Source of the DNA: Salmonella enterica subsp. houtenae serovar Houten
GTDB taxonomy: Bacteria > Pseudomonadota > Gammaproteobacteria > Enterobacterales > Enterobacteriaceae
DNA: 64,000 nt
Reading direction: 5' to 3'
Assembly (NCBI GenBank): GCA_900478215.1
Contig: LS483478.1
Span: 4,464,001-4,528,000, forward strand
A program made the translations under genes and the position numbers. Every line of letters begins with the position of its first letter. Positions within the stretch are counted from its first letter, which is position 1. Of this stretch, positions 11,276-20,116 are shown piece after piece. The notes under the pieces are model-generated. The model saw only the letters and a program-made list of their open reading frames with translations, had not been told where the DNA came from and did no database searches.

Positions 11276-12606
11276 TACGCCAGTTTTAAATCCCGCGTCA
11301 TGTTTTCCACGCCGTTTTCGTGGATGACCACGTTATCTTCAATACGAATACCGCCGAAAGGCTTGAGCGCTTCAATTTTCTGCCAGTTGAAGTGCTTGCT
11401 GAACGGCCCTTCGCGCCACGGCGCTAACAGCGATTCGATGAAGTAAATCCCCGGCTCGATGGTCAACACCATTCGCGGCTGTAACACACGCGTGCAGCGC
11501 AGATAGGGGTATTTGGACGGCGGGGCGAGATGCGTACCGGAATCATCCTGCATAAACCCGGCCACATCGTGTACCTGCAGACCCAACGGATGACCAATAC
11601 CGTGCGGCATAAACGGCCCGGTGAGATCATTTTCCACCATCGCCTCTTCACTCATGTCGGTAATGATTTGATATTTACGCAGCAGCTTCGCGATGCGCTG
11701 ATGGAACTGAATATGATAATCCACATAGCTGACGCCCGCCTTCATGGTAGCGATCAGCGCCAACTGTTCGTCGTTAACATCTTTCACCAGGTGGGCGTAG
11801 TCGTTATCGCTTTTCGCCGACCAGGTCCGCGTCAGATCCGCCGCGTAGCCGTTGTATTCCGCGCCCGCATCCAGCAGGAAACTGCGTATTTCAGACGGTG
11901 CCTGATGATCCAGTTTAGTGTAATGCAGCACGGCGGCATGTTCGTTCAGCGCCACAATATTGCTGTACGGAACATCGGTATCGCGATGTCCCGTGGCGGT
12001 CAGGTACGCCAGGTTGATGTCAAACTCGCTCATGCCGGAACGGAAGGCCTCTTCCGCCGCACGATGACCACTCACCGCCATTTTCTGCGCTTCGCGCATA
12101 CAGGCCAGCTCATAATCCGTTTTATAGGCGCGGTAGTAATGCAGATAGTCGATAACACCTTTCGGGTTGATGTTGTTAGCGGTGATGCCCAATTGTAGCG
12201 CGCGCTCAGGAACCGGGCCGATATAGCCGATATTGCCACGCGCGGCAGGCAGTTGGCTACCGATGCCATCCGCTTTCGGTAAGGCGACGACCTCGACGTC
12301 TTCCGTCCAGAAAGACGTTGGCAGCGGCTCAACGTTATGCCAGTAATCGACCGGCAGATAAAACCACAATTTGGGTTTGTTGACGCCATCGACCAGCAAC
12401 CAGCAATTGGGAACCTGAGTTACCGGCACCCACGCTTTAAACTGCGGATTGACCTTAAACGGATAAGGGTGATCGTCGAGAAAGACGTTGAATAGCTCGC
12501 CGGAGTGAATAAGTAACGCATCCAGCTTAAAGCGCGCCAGAACATCGCGCGTCCGTTCTTGTAAGGTAACAATATGATTTTTATAGAGCGCGGCCAGTGA
12601 TTCCAT
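11275..12606 (-). CDS. pepQ: Xaa-Pro dipeptidase PepQ (prolidase)
   Basis: PepQ is a cytoplasmic metalloenzyme that cleaves dipeptides with C-terminal proline; the E. coli enzyme also hydrolyses organophosphate triesters. The protein is 443 residues, as in E. coli. The creatinase/prolidase pita-bread fold is evident with two-metal ligands in DAGAEYNGYAADLTRTW (two Asp, near 246 and 257), HGIGHPLGLQVHD (His near 339), TIEPGIYF (Glu near 384) and GIRIEDNVV (Glu near 423). It is divergent from fadB and translationally coupled to yigZ. Confidence 0.97.
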   Translation of the reverse strand: MESLAALYKNHIVTLQERTRDVLARFKLDALLIHSGELFNVFLDDHPYPFKVNPQFKAWVPVTQVPNCWLLVDGVNKPKLWFYLPVDYWHNVEPLPTSFWTEDVEVVALPKADGIGSQLPAARGNIGYIGPVPERALQLGITANNINPKGVIDYLHYYRAYKTDYELACMREAQKMAVSGHRAAEEAFRSGMSEFDINLAYLTATGHRDTDVPYSNIVALNEHAAVLHYTKLDHQAPSEIRSFLLDAGAEYNGYAADLTRTWSAKSDNDYAHLVKDVNDEQLALIATMKAGVSYVDYHIQFHQRIAKLLRKYQIITDMSEEAMVENDLTGPFMPHGIGHPLGLQVHDVAGFMQDDSGTHLAPPSKYPYLRCTRVLQPRMVLTIEPGIYFIESLLAPWREGPFSKHFNWQKIEALKPFGGIRIEDNVVIHENGVENMTRDLKLA

Positions 12607-12753
12607 TTTTTACCCTTCTGTTTTTTTGACCTCAGGTCCCCGCATCTTAGCACATCGCTCCACGAGAGCGTGATCTCTGCCGAGCGTGATCACATCGGCA
12701 TTTCTTTAATCATTTATTTGCATTTTTTTAACACAAAATACACACTTCGCTTC

Positions 12754-12770
12754 ATCTGGTACGACCAGAT
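12754..12770. promoter_or_regulatory. FadR operator of fadBA
   Basis: The 17-bp palindrome ATCTGGTACGACCAGAT has perfect 7-bp arms. It fits the FadR recognition pattern (ANCTGGTNCGACNNGTT-like) and lies 25 bp before the fadB start, where FadR represses the operon until long-chain acyl-CoA releases it. Confidence 0.92.
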
Positions 12771-12795
12771 CACCTTATGGATTCAGGAGACTGAC

Positions 12796-14985
12796 ATGCT
12801 TTATAAAGGCGACACCCTGTACCTGGACTGGCTGGAAGATGGCATCGCCGAACTGGTGTTCGATGCTCCAGGCTCGGTCAATAAACTCGACACCGCAACC
12901 GTCGCCAGCCTCGGCCAGGCGCTTGAGGTGCTGGAAAAACAACACGATTTAAAAGGGCTGCTGCTGCGCTCTAATAAAGCGGCCTTTATTGTCGGCGCGG
13001 ACATCACCGAATTTCTTTCACTGTTCCTCGTACCCGAAGAGCAGTTAAGCCAATGGTTGCATTTCGCTAACAGCGTCTTTAACCGTCTGGAAGATTTACC
13101 CGTACCGACCCTTGCCGCCGTAAACGGCTATGCGCTGGGCGGCGGGTGCGAATGCGTGCTGGCGACCGATTACCGTCTGGCGACGCCAGACCTCCGTATC
13201 GGTCTGCCGGAAACCAAACTGGGTATTATGCCGGGTTTCGGCGGTTCCGTTCGTTTGCCGCGTATGCTGGGCGCGGACAGCGCGCTGGAGATTATCGCGG
13301 CGGGTAAAGATGTCGGCGCTGAGCACGCGCTGAAAATCGGCCTTGTGGATGGCGTGGTCAAACAAGAGAAGCTAATTGAAGGCGCAATAGCGGTGTTACG
13401 TCAGGCCATTGCCGGAGACCTTGACTGGAAAGCCAAACGCCAGCCGAAGCTGGAGCCGTTGAAACTCAGTAAGATTGAAGCAGCGATGAGCTTTACCATC
13501 GCTAAAGGTATGGTCGCACAAACGGCAGGTAAACATTATCCGGCGCCGATGACCGCAGTGAAAACCATTGAAGCTGCCGCGCGTTTTGGTCGTGAAGAAG
13601 CGCTGAATCTGGAAAATAAAAGCTTTGTTCCGCTGGCGCATACCAATGAGGCTCGTGCGCTGGTCGGTATCTTCCTCAACGATCAATATGTAAAAGGTAA
13701 AGCCAAAAAGCTGACCAAAGATATTGAGACGCCGAAACAGGCAGCCGTGCTGGGCGCAGGCATTATGGGCGGCGGTATCGCTTACCAGTCGGCCTGGAAA
13801 GGCGTACCAGTCATCATGAAAGATATCAACGATAAATCGTTGACCCTCGGCATGACCGAAGCGGCCAAGCTACTGAACAAACAACTGGAGCGCGGCAAGA
13901 TCGACGGTCTGAAACTGGCGGGCGTCATTTCGACCATCCACCCGACTCTCGATTATGCCGGTTTCGATCGCGTAGATGTTGTTGTCGAAGCGGTGGTCGA
14001 AAATCCGAAAGTGAAAAAAGCGGTACTGGTGGAAACGGAAGAGAAAGTGCGCCCGGACACCGTGCTGGCCTCGAATACCTCCACCATTCCGATCGGTGAG
14101 CTGGCAAGCGTCCTGAAACGTCCGGAAAACTTTTGCGGTATGCACTTCTTCAACCCGGTACACCGGATGCCGCTGGTTGAAATCATTCGCGGCGAGAAGA
14201 GTTCAGACGAAACCATTGCCAAAGTCGTCGCTTGGGCAAGCAAAATGGGCAAGACGCCGATTGTGGTCAACGACTGCCCCGGCTTCTTTGTTAACCGCGT
14301 GCTGTTCCCCTATTTCGCCGGTTTCAGTCAACTGCTGCGCGACGGCGCGGATTTCCGCAAAGTCGATAAGGTGATGGAAAAACAGTTCGGCTGGCCGATG
14401 GGCCCGGCCTATCTGCTGGATGTTGTCGGCATCGATACCGCGCATCACGCGCAGGCGGTCATGGCGGCGGGCTTCCCGCAACGGATGCAGAAAGCGTATC
14501 GCGACGCGATCGACGCGCTGTTTGACGCCAGCCGTTTTGGGCAGAAAAACGGCCTGGGCTTCTGGCGCTATAAAGAAGACAGCAAGGGTAAGCCAAAGAA
14601 AGAAGAAGATGCCGCTGTGGATGACCTGCTGGCAAGCGTCAGCCAGCCGAAACGCGATTTCAGCGACGACGAGATAATCGCCCGCATGATGATCCCGATG
14701 ATTAACGAAGTGGTTCGCTGTCTGGAAGAAGGCATTATCGCCAGCCCGGCGGAAGCCGATATGGCGCTGGTCTACGGCCTGGGCTTCCCTCCGTTCCACG
14801 GCGGCGCGTTCCGCTGGCTGGATACACAGGGCAGCGCGAAATATCTTGATATGGCGCAGCAGTATCAACACCTGGGCCCGCTGTATGAGGTGCCGGAAGG
14901 GCTGCGTAATAAAGCGCGCCATAACGAACCGTATTATCCCCCGGTTGAACCAGCCCGTCCGGTTGGTTCTCTAAAAACGGCTTAA
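12796..14985 (+). CDS. fadB: Fatty acid oxidation complex subunit alpha FadB
   Basis: FadB is the multifunctional subunit of the aerobic beta-oxidation complex (alpha2 beta2 with FadA): enoyl-CoA hydratase, isomerase/epimerase and L-3-hydroxyacyl-CoA dehydrogenase. The 729-residue protein begins MLYKGDTLYLDW; the frame stays open further upstream but this ATG follows CAGGAGA and lies downstream of the FadR operator. The N-terminal crotonase domain shows NGYALGGGCECVLATDYR (about 108-125), the NAD-binding motif is VLGAGIMGGGIAY (about 317-329), and HFFNPVHRMPLVEI carries the dehydrogenase histidine (about 450). The fadA ATG is 9 bp beyond the stop codon. Confidence 0.98.
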   Translation: MLYKGDTLYLDWLEDGIAELVFDAPGSVNKLDTATVASLGQALEVLEKQHDLKGLLLRSNKAAFIVGADITEFLSLFLVPEEQLSQWLHFANSVFNRLEDLPVPTLAAVNGYALGGGCECVLATDYRLATPDLRIGLPETKLGIMPGFGGSVRLPRMLGADSALEIIAAGKDVGAEHALKIGLVDGVVKQEKLIEGAIAVLRQAIAGDLDWKAKRQPKLEPLKLSKIEAAMSFTIAKGMVAQTAGKHYPAPMTAVKTIEAAARFGREEALNLENKSFVPLAHTNEARALVGIFLNDQYVKGKAKKLTKDIETPKQAAVLGAGIMGGGIAYQSAWKGVPVIMKDINDKSLTLGMTEAAKLLNKQLERGKIDGLKLAGVISTIHPTLDYAGFDRVDVVVEAVVENPKVKKAVLVETEEKVRPDTVLASNTSTIPIGELASVLKRPENFCGMHFFNPVHRMPLVEIIRGEKSSDETIAKVVAWASKMGKTPIVVNDCPGFFVNRVLFPYFAGFSQLLRDGADFRKVDKVMEKQFGWPMGPAYLLDVVGIDTAHHAQAVMAAGFPQRMQKAYRDAIDALFDASRFGQKNGLGFWRYKEDSKGKPKKEEDAAVDDLLASVSQPKRDFSDDEIIARMMIPMINEVVRCLEEGIIASPAEADMALVYGLGFPPFHGGAFRWLDTQGSAKYLDMAQQYQHLGPLYEVPEGLRNKARHNEPYYPPVEPARPVGSLKTA

Positions 14986-14994
14986 GGAGTCACA

Positions 14995-16158
14995 ATGGAA
15001 CAGGTTGTCATTGTCGATGCTATTCGCACCCCGATGGGCCGTTCGAAGGGCGGCGCATTTCGCAACGTGCGGGCAGAAGATCTCTCCGCCCACTTAATGC
15101 GTAGCCTGCTGGCGCGTAATCCGGCGCTGGAAGCGGCGTCTCTTGATGATATTTACTGGGGCTGCGTACAACAAACGCTGGAGCAAGGTTTCAACATTGC
15201 CCGTAACGCCGCGCTGCTGGCAGAAATTCCCCACTCGGTACCGGCGGTCACCGTCAACCGTCTGTGTGGTTCCTCGATGCAGGCGTTACACGATGCAGCG
15301 CGAATGATCATGACCGGCGACGCGCAGGCTTGTCTGGTTGGCGGCGTGGAGCATATGGGACACGTGCCGATGAGCCACGGCGTCGATTTTCATCCGGGTC
15401 TGAGCCGCAACGTCGCCAAAGCGGCAGGGATGATGGGGCTGACGGCGGAAATGCTCTCCCGCCTGCATAGCATCAACCGGGAAATGCAGGACCAGTTCGC
15501 CGCGCGTTCTCACGCCCGTGCCTGGGCCGCCACCCAGTCTGACGCGTTTAAAAACGAAATCATTCCGACTGGCGGTCACGATGCCGATGGCGTGCTGAAA
15601 CAGTTTAATTACGATGAAGTGATCCGCCCGGAAACCACGGTCGAAGCGCTGGCAACGCTGCGCCCGGCATTTGATCCGGTCAGTGGCACAGTCACGGCAG
15701 GTACCTCATCCGCGCTTTCCGATGGCGCAGCCGCCATGCTGGTAATGAGCGAAAGTCGCGCCCGTGAACTGGGCCTGAAACCTCGCGCCCGTATTCGCTC
15801 AATGGCAGTGGTAGGTTGTGATCCGTCAATTATGGGTTACGGGCCGGTTCCGGCGTCAAAACTGGCATTGAAAAAAGCAGGGCTGTCGACCAGCGATATC
15901 GATGTGTTTGAGATGAACGAAGCGTTTGCCGCACAGATCCTGCCATGCATTAAGGATCTGGGATTAATGGAGCAGATAGACGAGAAGATCAACCTCAACG
16001 GCGGCGCGATCGCGCTTGGTCATCCGCTCGGCTGCTCCGGAGCACGTATCAGCACTACGCTTATCAACCTGATGGAGCGTAAAGACGCGCAGTTTGGTCT
16101 GGCGACGATGTGTATTGGCCTGGGTCAGGGCATCGCCACGGTGTTTGAGCGGGTTTAA
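14995..16158 (+). CDS. fadA: 3-ketoacyl-CoA thiolase FadA
   Basis: FadA carries out the thiolytic step of beta-oxidation as the beta subunit of the FadBA complex. The 387-residue protein has the nucleophilic cysteine C91 in VNRLCGSSMQAL, the histidine in NGGAIALGHPLGCSGAR (about 343) and the second cysteine in CIGLGQG (about 373), the standard thiolase triad. It has its own Shine-Dalgarno sequence (AAGGAGT) in the 9-bp gap after fadB. An ERIC element and a rho-independent terminator follow. Confidence 0.98.
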   Translation: MEQVVIVDAIRTPMGRSKGGAFRNVRAEDLSAHLMRSLLARNPALEAASLDDIYWGCVQQTLEQGFNIARNAALLAEIPHSVPAVTVNRLCGSSMQALHDAARMIMTGDAQACLVGGVEHMGHVPMSHGVDFHPGLSRNVAKAAGMMGLTAEMLSRLHSINREMQDQFAARSHARAWAATQSDAFKNEIIPTGGHDADGVLKQFNYDEVIRPETTVEALATLRPAFDPVSGTVTAGTSSALSDGAAAMLVMSESRARELGLKPRARIRSMAVVGCDPSIMGYGPVPASKLALKKAGLSTSDIDVFEMNEAFAAQILPCIKDLGLMEQIDEKINLNGGAIALGHPLGCSGARISTTLINLMERKDAQFGLATMCIGLGQGIATVFERV

Positions 16159-16170
16159 TCAAAGAATAAA

Positions 16171-16295
16171 TTCCCCTAAATAATTCGCGCTGCATCGCGG
16201 CGGCAACTGAGCGAATCCCCGGGAACATAGATAGCTATGTGACCGGGGTGAGCGAAGACAGCCAACAAAAAGGCAATGTGAATTACGATGGGGAA
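16171..16295. repeat. ERIC element downstream of fadA
   Basis: The 125-bp unit has imperfect terminal inverted repeats (TTCCCCTAAATAATTC at the left, GAATTACGATGGGGAA at the right) and the internal palindrome GAATCCCCGGGAACAT ... GTGACCGGGGTGAGCG that defines ERIC sequences. It is transcribed as part of the fadBA mRNA, ahead of the terminator. Confidence 0.88.
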
Positions 16296-16314
16296 AAGTT
16301 TAGTTGCCGTTTTT

Positions 16315-16340
16315 CCCGCCTGTCAGGGGCGGGTTTTTTT
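16315..16340 (+). terminator. Rho-independent terminator of fadBA
   Basis: A CCCGCC / GGCGGG stem with a 7-nt loop is followed by seven T residues on the plus strand, between fadA and the convergent fre. Confidence 0.9.
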
Positions 16341-16345
16341 ATGGC

Positions 16346-17047
16346 TTAAATAAACGCGAACGCATCGCCAAACAGGCGGTCTTCCCGCGCGTTACGCTCA
16401 TTACAGAACAGATCGCGGGCGATTTTCGCCATCTCAAAACGTCCGGCAATATAAATATCGTGCCCCGCCAGCGTACCATGATCCTGCAACACCGCCGTGA
16501 GTACCGTTCCTGTACGTCCACGCCAGCCTTCTTCCGGCTGCTCGACAACAGGTTCAATACGCAAATTCGGATGGTTAACAGAGAGCGCTTCCAGCTCAGA
16601 GAGATCATAGAGGTGTTTTTCTTCGCGCCCCCCCCAGTAAATGGTAGCATCGCGGGCCGGGTTGCGCGCTAACGCCGTCAACAGGATGGAGCGCACATAA
16701 GAAAAGCCCGTACCGCCCGCGATCAGCATCAACGGACGCTCTTCATCGTCACGTAGCCAGGCATCACCATGCGGAATATCGACGACGATTTCCCGGTCTT
16801 TCAGAATCCGATCCATGACCGCCATCGCATACAGATTGAGCTCGGAAGCGCCAATGTGTAATTCAATAAACCCTTTCTCGTCCGGCGTTGAGGCCATCGA
16901 AAACGGGCGTTTGTCACGCTCGTCCATTACGACCATCAAATACTGACCAGCGCGGAATGAAAACGCCGCGTCCGGCACTAAACGAACCCGATATACGGTA
17001 TCGGTGATAGCTTCTACCGAGGTCACTTTACAGCTTAAGGTTGTCAT
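16346..17047 (-). CDS. fre: NAD(P)H-flavin reductase Fre
   Basis: Fre uses NAD(P)H to reduce free riboflavin, FMN or FAD, supplying reduced flavin for ferric iron release, activation of ribonucleotide reductase and, next door, prenyl-FMN-dependent UbiD chemistry. The 233-residue protein has the ferredoxin-reductase fold: RPFSMAS around 46-52 binds flavin, and LIAGGTGFSYVRSIL around 109-123 binds the nicotinamide nucleotide. It follows ubiD on the same strand after an 85-bp gap and converges with fadA. Confidence 0.96.
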   Translation of the reverse strand: MTTLSCKVTSVEAITDTVYRVRLVPDAAFSFRAGQYLMVVMDERDKRPFSMASTPDEKGFIELHIGASELNLYAMAVMDRILKDREIVVDIPHGDAWLRDDEERPLMLIAGGTGFSYVRSILLTALARNPARDATIYWGGREEKHLYDLSELEALSVNHPNLRIEPVVEQPEEGWRGRTGTVLTAVLQDHGTLAGHDIYIAGRFEMAKIARDLFCNERNAREDRLFGDAFAFI

Positions 17048-17132
17048 GCGCTCCCTCTGTCGGGTGTCGGGTCAATATCGACGTTTTTCAAGCCGCGTCG
17101 CCGCAGCCTGAAATGTCGATGTCCGCTTTCAG

Positions 17133-18611
17133 TTATTTAAAGATAGCCAGCTCATCCCAAATCGCATCAATACGCGCGGTAACTTCAGGATCTTTAACAA
17201 TAGGACGGCCCCACTCGCGTTGGGTTTCGCCCGGCCATTTGTTTGTGGCATCCAGCCCCATTTTTGAACCCAGCCCGGAGACCGGCGAGGCAAAATCCAG
17301 GTAATCAATCGGCGTATTTTCAACCAGCACCGTATCCCGCGCAGGGTCCATACGGGTGGTAATCGCCCAGATCACATCATTCCAGTCGCGTGCGTTAACG
17401 TCATCATCGCAAACGATAACAAATTTCGTATACATAAACTGGCGCAAAAACGACCAGACGCCCATCATGACGCGTTTTGCATGACCGGCGTACTGCTTTT
17501 TCATCGTCACTACCGCCAGGCGATAGGAACACCCTTCCGGCGGCAGATAAAAGTCGACGATTTCCGGAAACTGTTTTTGCAGAATAGGCACGAAGACTTC
17601 ATTTAACGCCACCCCTAATACCGCTGGCTCATCGGGCGGGCGTCCGGTATAGGTGGAGTGATAGATGGCATCCTCACGTTGCGTAATATGCGTAACGGTA
17701 AAGACCGGGAAGTTATCCACTTCATTATAATAGCCCGTATGATCGCCATACGGCCCTTCCGACGCTATCTCTCCCGGCTCAATATAACCTTCAAGGATAA
17801 TCTCGGCGCTGGCAGGCACTTCCAGATCGTTAGAAAGGCATTTAACCACCTCAGTTTTCGTGCCGCGCAGCAAGCCCGCAAAAGCATATTCCGACAGAGT
17901 ATCGGGAACGGGAGTCACGGCGCCAAGAATCGTCGCCGGATCGGCGCCCAATGCAACGGAGACCGGAAAACGTTCACCCGGACGCGCGGCTAACCACTCC
18001 TGAAAATCCAGCGCGCCGCCGCGATGGGACAGCCAGCGCATAATCAGCTTATTTTTACCTATCAACTGCTGACGATAAATGCCCAGGTTTTGCCGTTCTT
18101 TGTGCGGGCCACGCGTTACCGTCAGTCCCCAGGTAATCAGCGGCGCGGCGTCGTCCGGCCAACAGGTCATGATAGGGAGGCGCGTTAAATCGACATCATC
18201 GCCAGAAGCGATTTTCTGCTGGCAAGGCGCGCCGCGTAACCGTTTCGTCGGCATGTTCAGCACCTGCTTAAACTGCGGCAGCTTGTCAAACAGATCGCGA
18301 AAACCTTTCGGCGGCTCTGGTTCTTTCAGGAACGCTAATAATTTACCGACTTCCCGTAATGCGGAAACATCATCCTGCCCCATACCCATTGCCACGCGCT
18401 TTGGCGTACCAAACAGGTTACATAGCACCGGCATTGAGTAACCTTTAGGATTTTCAAACAGCAACGCAGGCCCACCGGCACGCAGCGTGCGGTCAGCGAT
18501 TTCCGTGATTTCCAGATGAGGATCCACAGGCAGGGTGATGCGTTTTAGTTCTCCCTGCTGCTCAAGTAGCGTCAGGAAGTCGCGTAAATCGTGATATTTC
18601 ATGGCGTCCAT
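17133..18611 (-). CDS. ubiD: 4-hydroxy-3-polyprenylbenzoate decarboxylase UbiD
   Basis: UbiD decarboxylates octaprenyl-4-hydroxybenzoate in ubiquinone synthesis, using prenylated FMN made by UbiX. The 492-residue protein carries hallmark segments of the family: DLTRLPIMTCWPDDAAPLIT, NLGIYRQQLIGKNKLIMRW (prFMN binding) and EGPYGDHTGYYNE (catalytic acid region). It is five residues shorter at the C-terminus than the E. coli protein as I recall it (ending AIFK rather than AIFNNGKSA). The start could be the ATG at 18611 or the one three codons later. It is divergent from rfaH. Confidence 0.96.
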   Translation of the reverse strand: MDAMKYHDLRDFLTLLEQQGELKRITLPVDPHLEITEIADRTLRAGGPALLFENPKGYSMPVLCNLFGTPKRVAMGMGQDDVSALREVGKLLAFLKEPEPPKGFRDLFDKLPQFKQVLNMPTKRLRGAPCQQKIASGDDVDLTRLPIMTCWPDDAAPLITWGLTVTRGPHKERQNLGIYRQQLIGKNKLIMRWLSHRGGALDFQEWLAARPGERFPVSVALGADPATILGAVTPVPDTLSEYAFAGLLRGTKTEVVKCLSNDLEVPASAEIILEGYIEPGEIASEGPYGDHTGYYNEVDNFPVFTVTHITQREDAIYHSTYTGRPPDEPAVLGVALNEVFVPILQKQFPEIVDFYLPPEGCSYRLAVVTMKKQYAGHAKRVMMGVWSFLRQFMYTKFVIVCDDDVNARDWNDVIWAITTRMDPARDTVLVENTPIDYLDFASPVSGLGSKMGLDATNKWPGETQREWGRPIVKDPEVTARIDAIWDELAIFK

Positions 18612-18732
18612 AGTAGCCTCTTGGTAAGCGCATCATTATACGGCGTTCATCATCGGGATGCTGTAGTTTTGTTAAATTAGCGTGAACTCTGGCAACCAAC
18701 GCAAACCCAAATGCGGCTTGAAGGATGAAGTG

Positions 18733-18738
18733 TATAAT
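18733..18738 (+). promoter_or_regulatory. rfaH: Probable -10 element of the rfaH promoter
   Basis: A perfect TATAAT lies 58 bp before the rfaH start. No clear -35 hexamer is seen at 16-18 bp upstream, so the call rests on the -10 alone. Confidence 0.5.
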
Positions 18739-18796
18739 TAACTTCGCGCATGGCTTTTGCTATGCTTGCGCCCCGAACACGCGGATAAGAGTCATT

Positions 18797-19285
18797 ATGC
18801 AATCCTGGTATTTACTGTACTGCAAACGCGGGCAACTTCAGCGTGCCCAGGAACACCTTGAAAGACAGGCGGTAAGCTGCCTGACGCCGATGATCACTCT
18901 GGAAAAAATGGTGCGCGGAAAACGTACTTCCGTCAGCGAGCCGCTCTTTCCTAATTATCTGTTCGTTGAATTCGATCCGGAAGTGATACATACCACGACG
19001 ATCAACGCCACGCGCGGCGTCAGCCATTTTGTGCGCTTTGGCGCGCATCCTGCGATCGTGCCCTCCAGCGTTATTCATCAGCTTTCTATCTACAAGCCCG
19101 AAGGGGTTATCGATCCTGAAACCCCCTATCCCGGCGATAGCGTCATCATCACGGAAGGCGCATTTGAAGGGCTGAAAGCGATTTTTACCGAACCGGATGG
19201 CGAAACGCGTTCGATGTTACTGCTTAATTTACTCAATAAAGAAGTGAAGCAGAGCGTAAAAAACACCGGTTTTCGCAAGATTTAG
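18797..19285 (+). CDS. rfaH: Transcription/translation regulator RfaH (NusG paralogue)
   Basis: RfaH is recruited to RNA polymerase paused at ops elements and drives full-length expression of long virulence and surface operons (LPS core, O-antigen, haemolysin, F tra); it also couples ribosomes to the transcript. The 162-residue protein starts MQSWYLLYCKRGQLQRAQEHL; the frame extends upstream, but this start gives the exact family length. An N-terminal NGN domain (about 1-100) is followed by a linker and a C-terminal KOW domain (about 115-162), the part that refolds between alpha and beta forms. It lies alone on the plus strand between ubiD and tatD. Confidence 0.97.
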   Translation: MQSWYLLYCKRGQLQRAQEHLERQAVSCLTPMITLEKMVRGKRTSVSEPLFPNYLFVEFDPEVIHTTTINATRGVSHFVRFGAHPAIVPSSVIHQLSIYKPEGVIDPETPYPGDSVIITEGAFEGLKAIFTEPDGETRSMLLLNLLNKEVKQSVKNTGFRKI

Positions 19286-19292
19286 CGATCGT

Positions 19293-20075
19293 TCAGAATA
19301 CGACCTCAAATAAGGTTCTGGCGTTGGCATCTGTCATCGCCGCTAACCATTGTGGATCTTCACCACGCCATAGTGCGATGCGCTCAAGGATGTGAGGCAG
19401 ATAAGCGGGCTCATTGCGTCGTGACGTTGGTTTCGGCGTAAGATCGTGAGGCAGCAGATACGGCGCGTCGGTTTCTATCAGTAGCTTTTCCGCTGGAATA
19501 AACGGTAATAGTTCACGTAGCTCAAACCCGCGTCGTTCGTCGCAAACCCACCCGGTAATGCCGATATAGATCCCTCTGTCCACACAGGCCTGCATTTGCT
19601 GGCGTGAACCGGTAAAGCAGTGCAATATTGCGCCAGGAAGACTGTCCAGCCAGGGATCAAGCAATGCCAGAAATCGCTCATGCGCGTCCCGGCAGTGCAT
19701 AAAGATAGGCATCTGCAATTCGGCGGCAATTTGTAGCTGCGCCTGAAAGGCACGCTCCTGCTCCTGCGGTGTGGAAAAATTGCGATTGAAATCCAGCCCG
19801 CACTCGCCGATAGCGACAACTTCCGGCTGGTTCGCCAGCGCAATAATGGCGTCTTCAGACACGGATAACCACTGACTGCTGTCATGGGGATGGACACCGG
19901 CCGTCGACCAACAATGAGGGTAGCGCCGCGCCAATTTTAACGCCTGCTGACTTTCATGGATGTTCGTTCCGGTCAGTAGCATACCTTTTACTCCCGCCGC
20001 AAACGCACGGGCGACCACATCATCACGATCTTTTGCAAACTGGCTACTGGTTAAATTAACGCCAATATCAAACAT
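19293..20075 (-). CDS. tatD: 3'-5' ssDNA/RNA exonuclease TatD
   Basis: TatD is a Mg-dependent metallo-exonuclease of the TIM-barrel amidohydrolase class with roles in DNA repair; despite its name it is not needed for Tat export. From the ATG at 20075 (MFDIGVNLTSS, 260 residues, the E. coli length) the motifs are VHPHDS near 61-66, E91 in GECGLDFNR, HCRDAHERF near 127, HCFTGS near 152 and ETDAPYLLP near 200. An in-frame ATG four codons upstream (20087) is possible but GGGGGC sits 3 nt ahead of the chosen one. A stem-loop separates it from tatC. Confidence 0.95.
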   Translation of the reverse strand: MFDIGVNLTSSQFAKDRDDVVARAFAAGVKGMLLTGTNIHESQQALKLARRYPHCWSTAGVHPHDSSQWLSVSEDAIIALANQPEVVAIGECGLDFNRNFSTPQEQERAFQAQLQIAAELQMPIFMHCRDAHERFLALLDPWLDSLPGAILHCFTGSRQQMQACVDRGIYIGITGWVCDERRGFELRELLPFIPAEKLLIETDAPYLLPHDLTPKPTSRRNEPAYLPHILERIALWRGEDPQWLAAMTDANARTLFEVVF

Positions 20076-20090
20076 GCTTGCCCCCATATG

Positions 20091-20114
20091 ACAACCGCCC
20101 TGACGGGCGGTTGT
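20091..20114 (-). terminator. tatC-tatD intergenic stem-loop
   Basis: ACAACCGCCC and GGGCGGTTGT form a perfect 10-bp stem with a 4-nt loop, just after the tatC stop. No T-run follows, so it is more likely an mRNA-stabilising or attenuating hairpin that lowers tatD expression than a full terminator. Confidence 0.65.
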
Positions 20115-20116
20115 GT

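Noticed and set aside
14203..14922. A 239-codon minus-strand frame inside fadB
   Set aside because: It lies wholly antisense to conserved fadB codons and has low-complexity, histidine-rich translation typical of a shadow.
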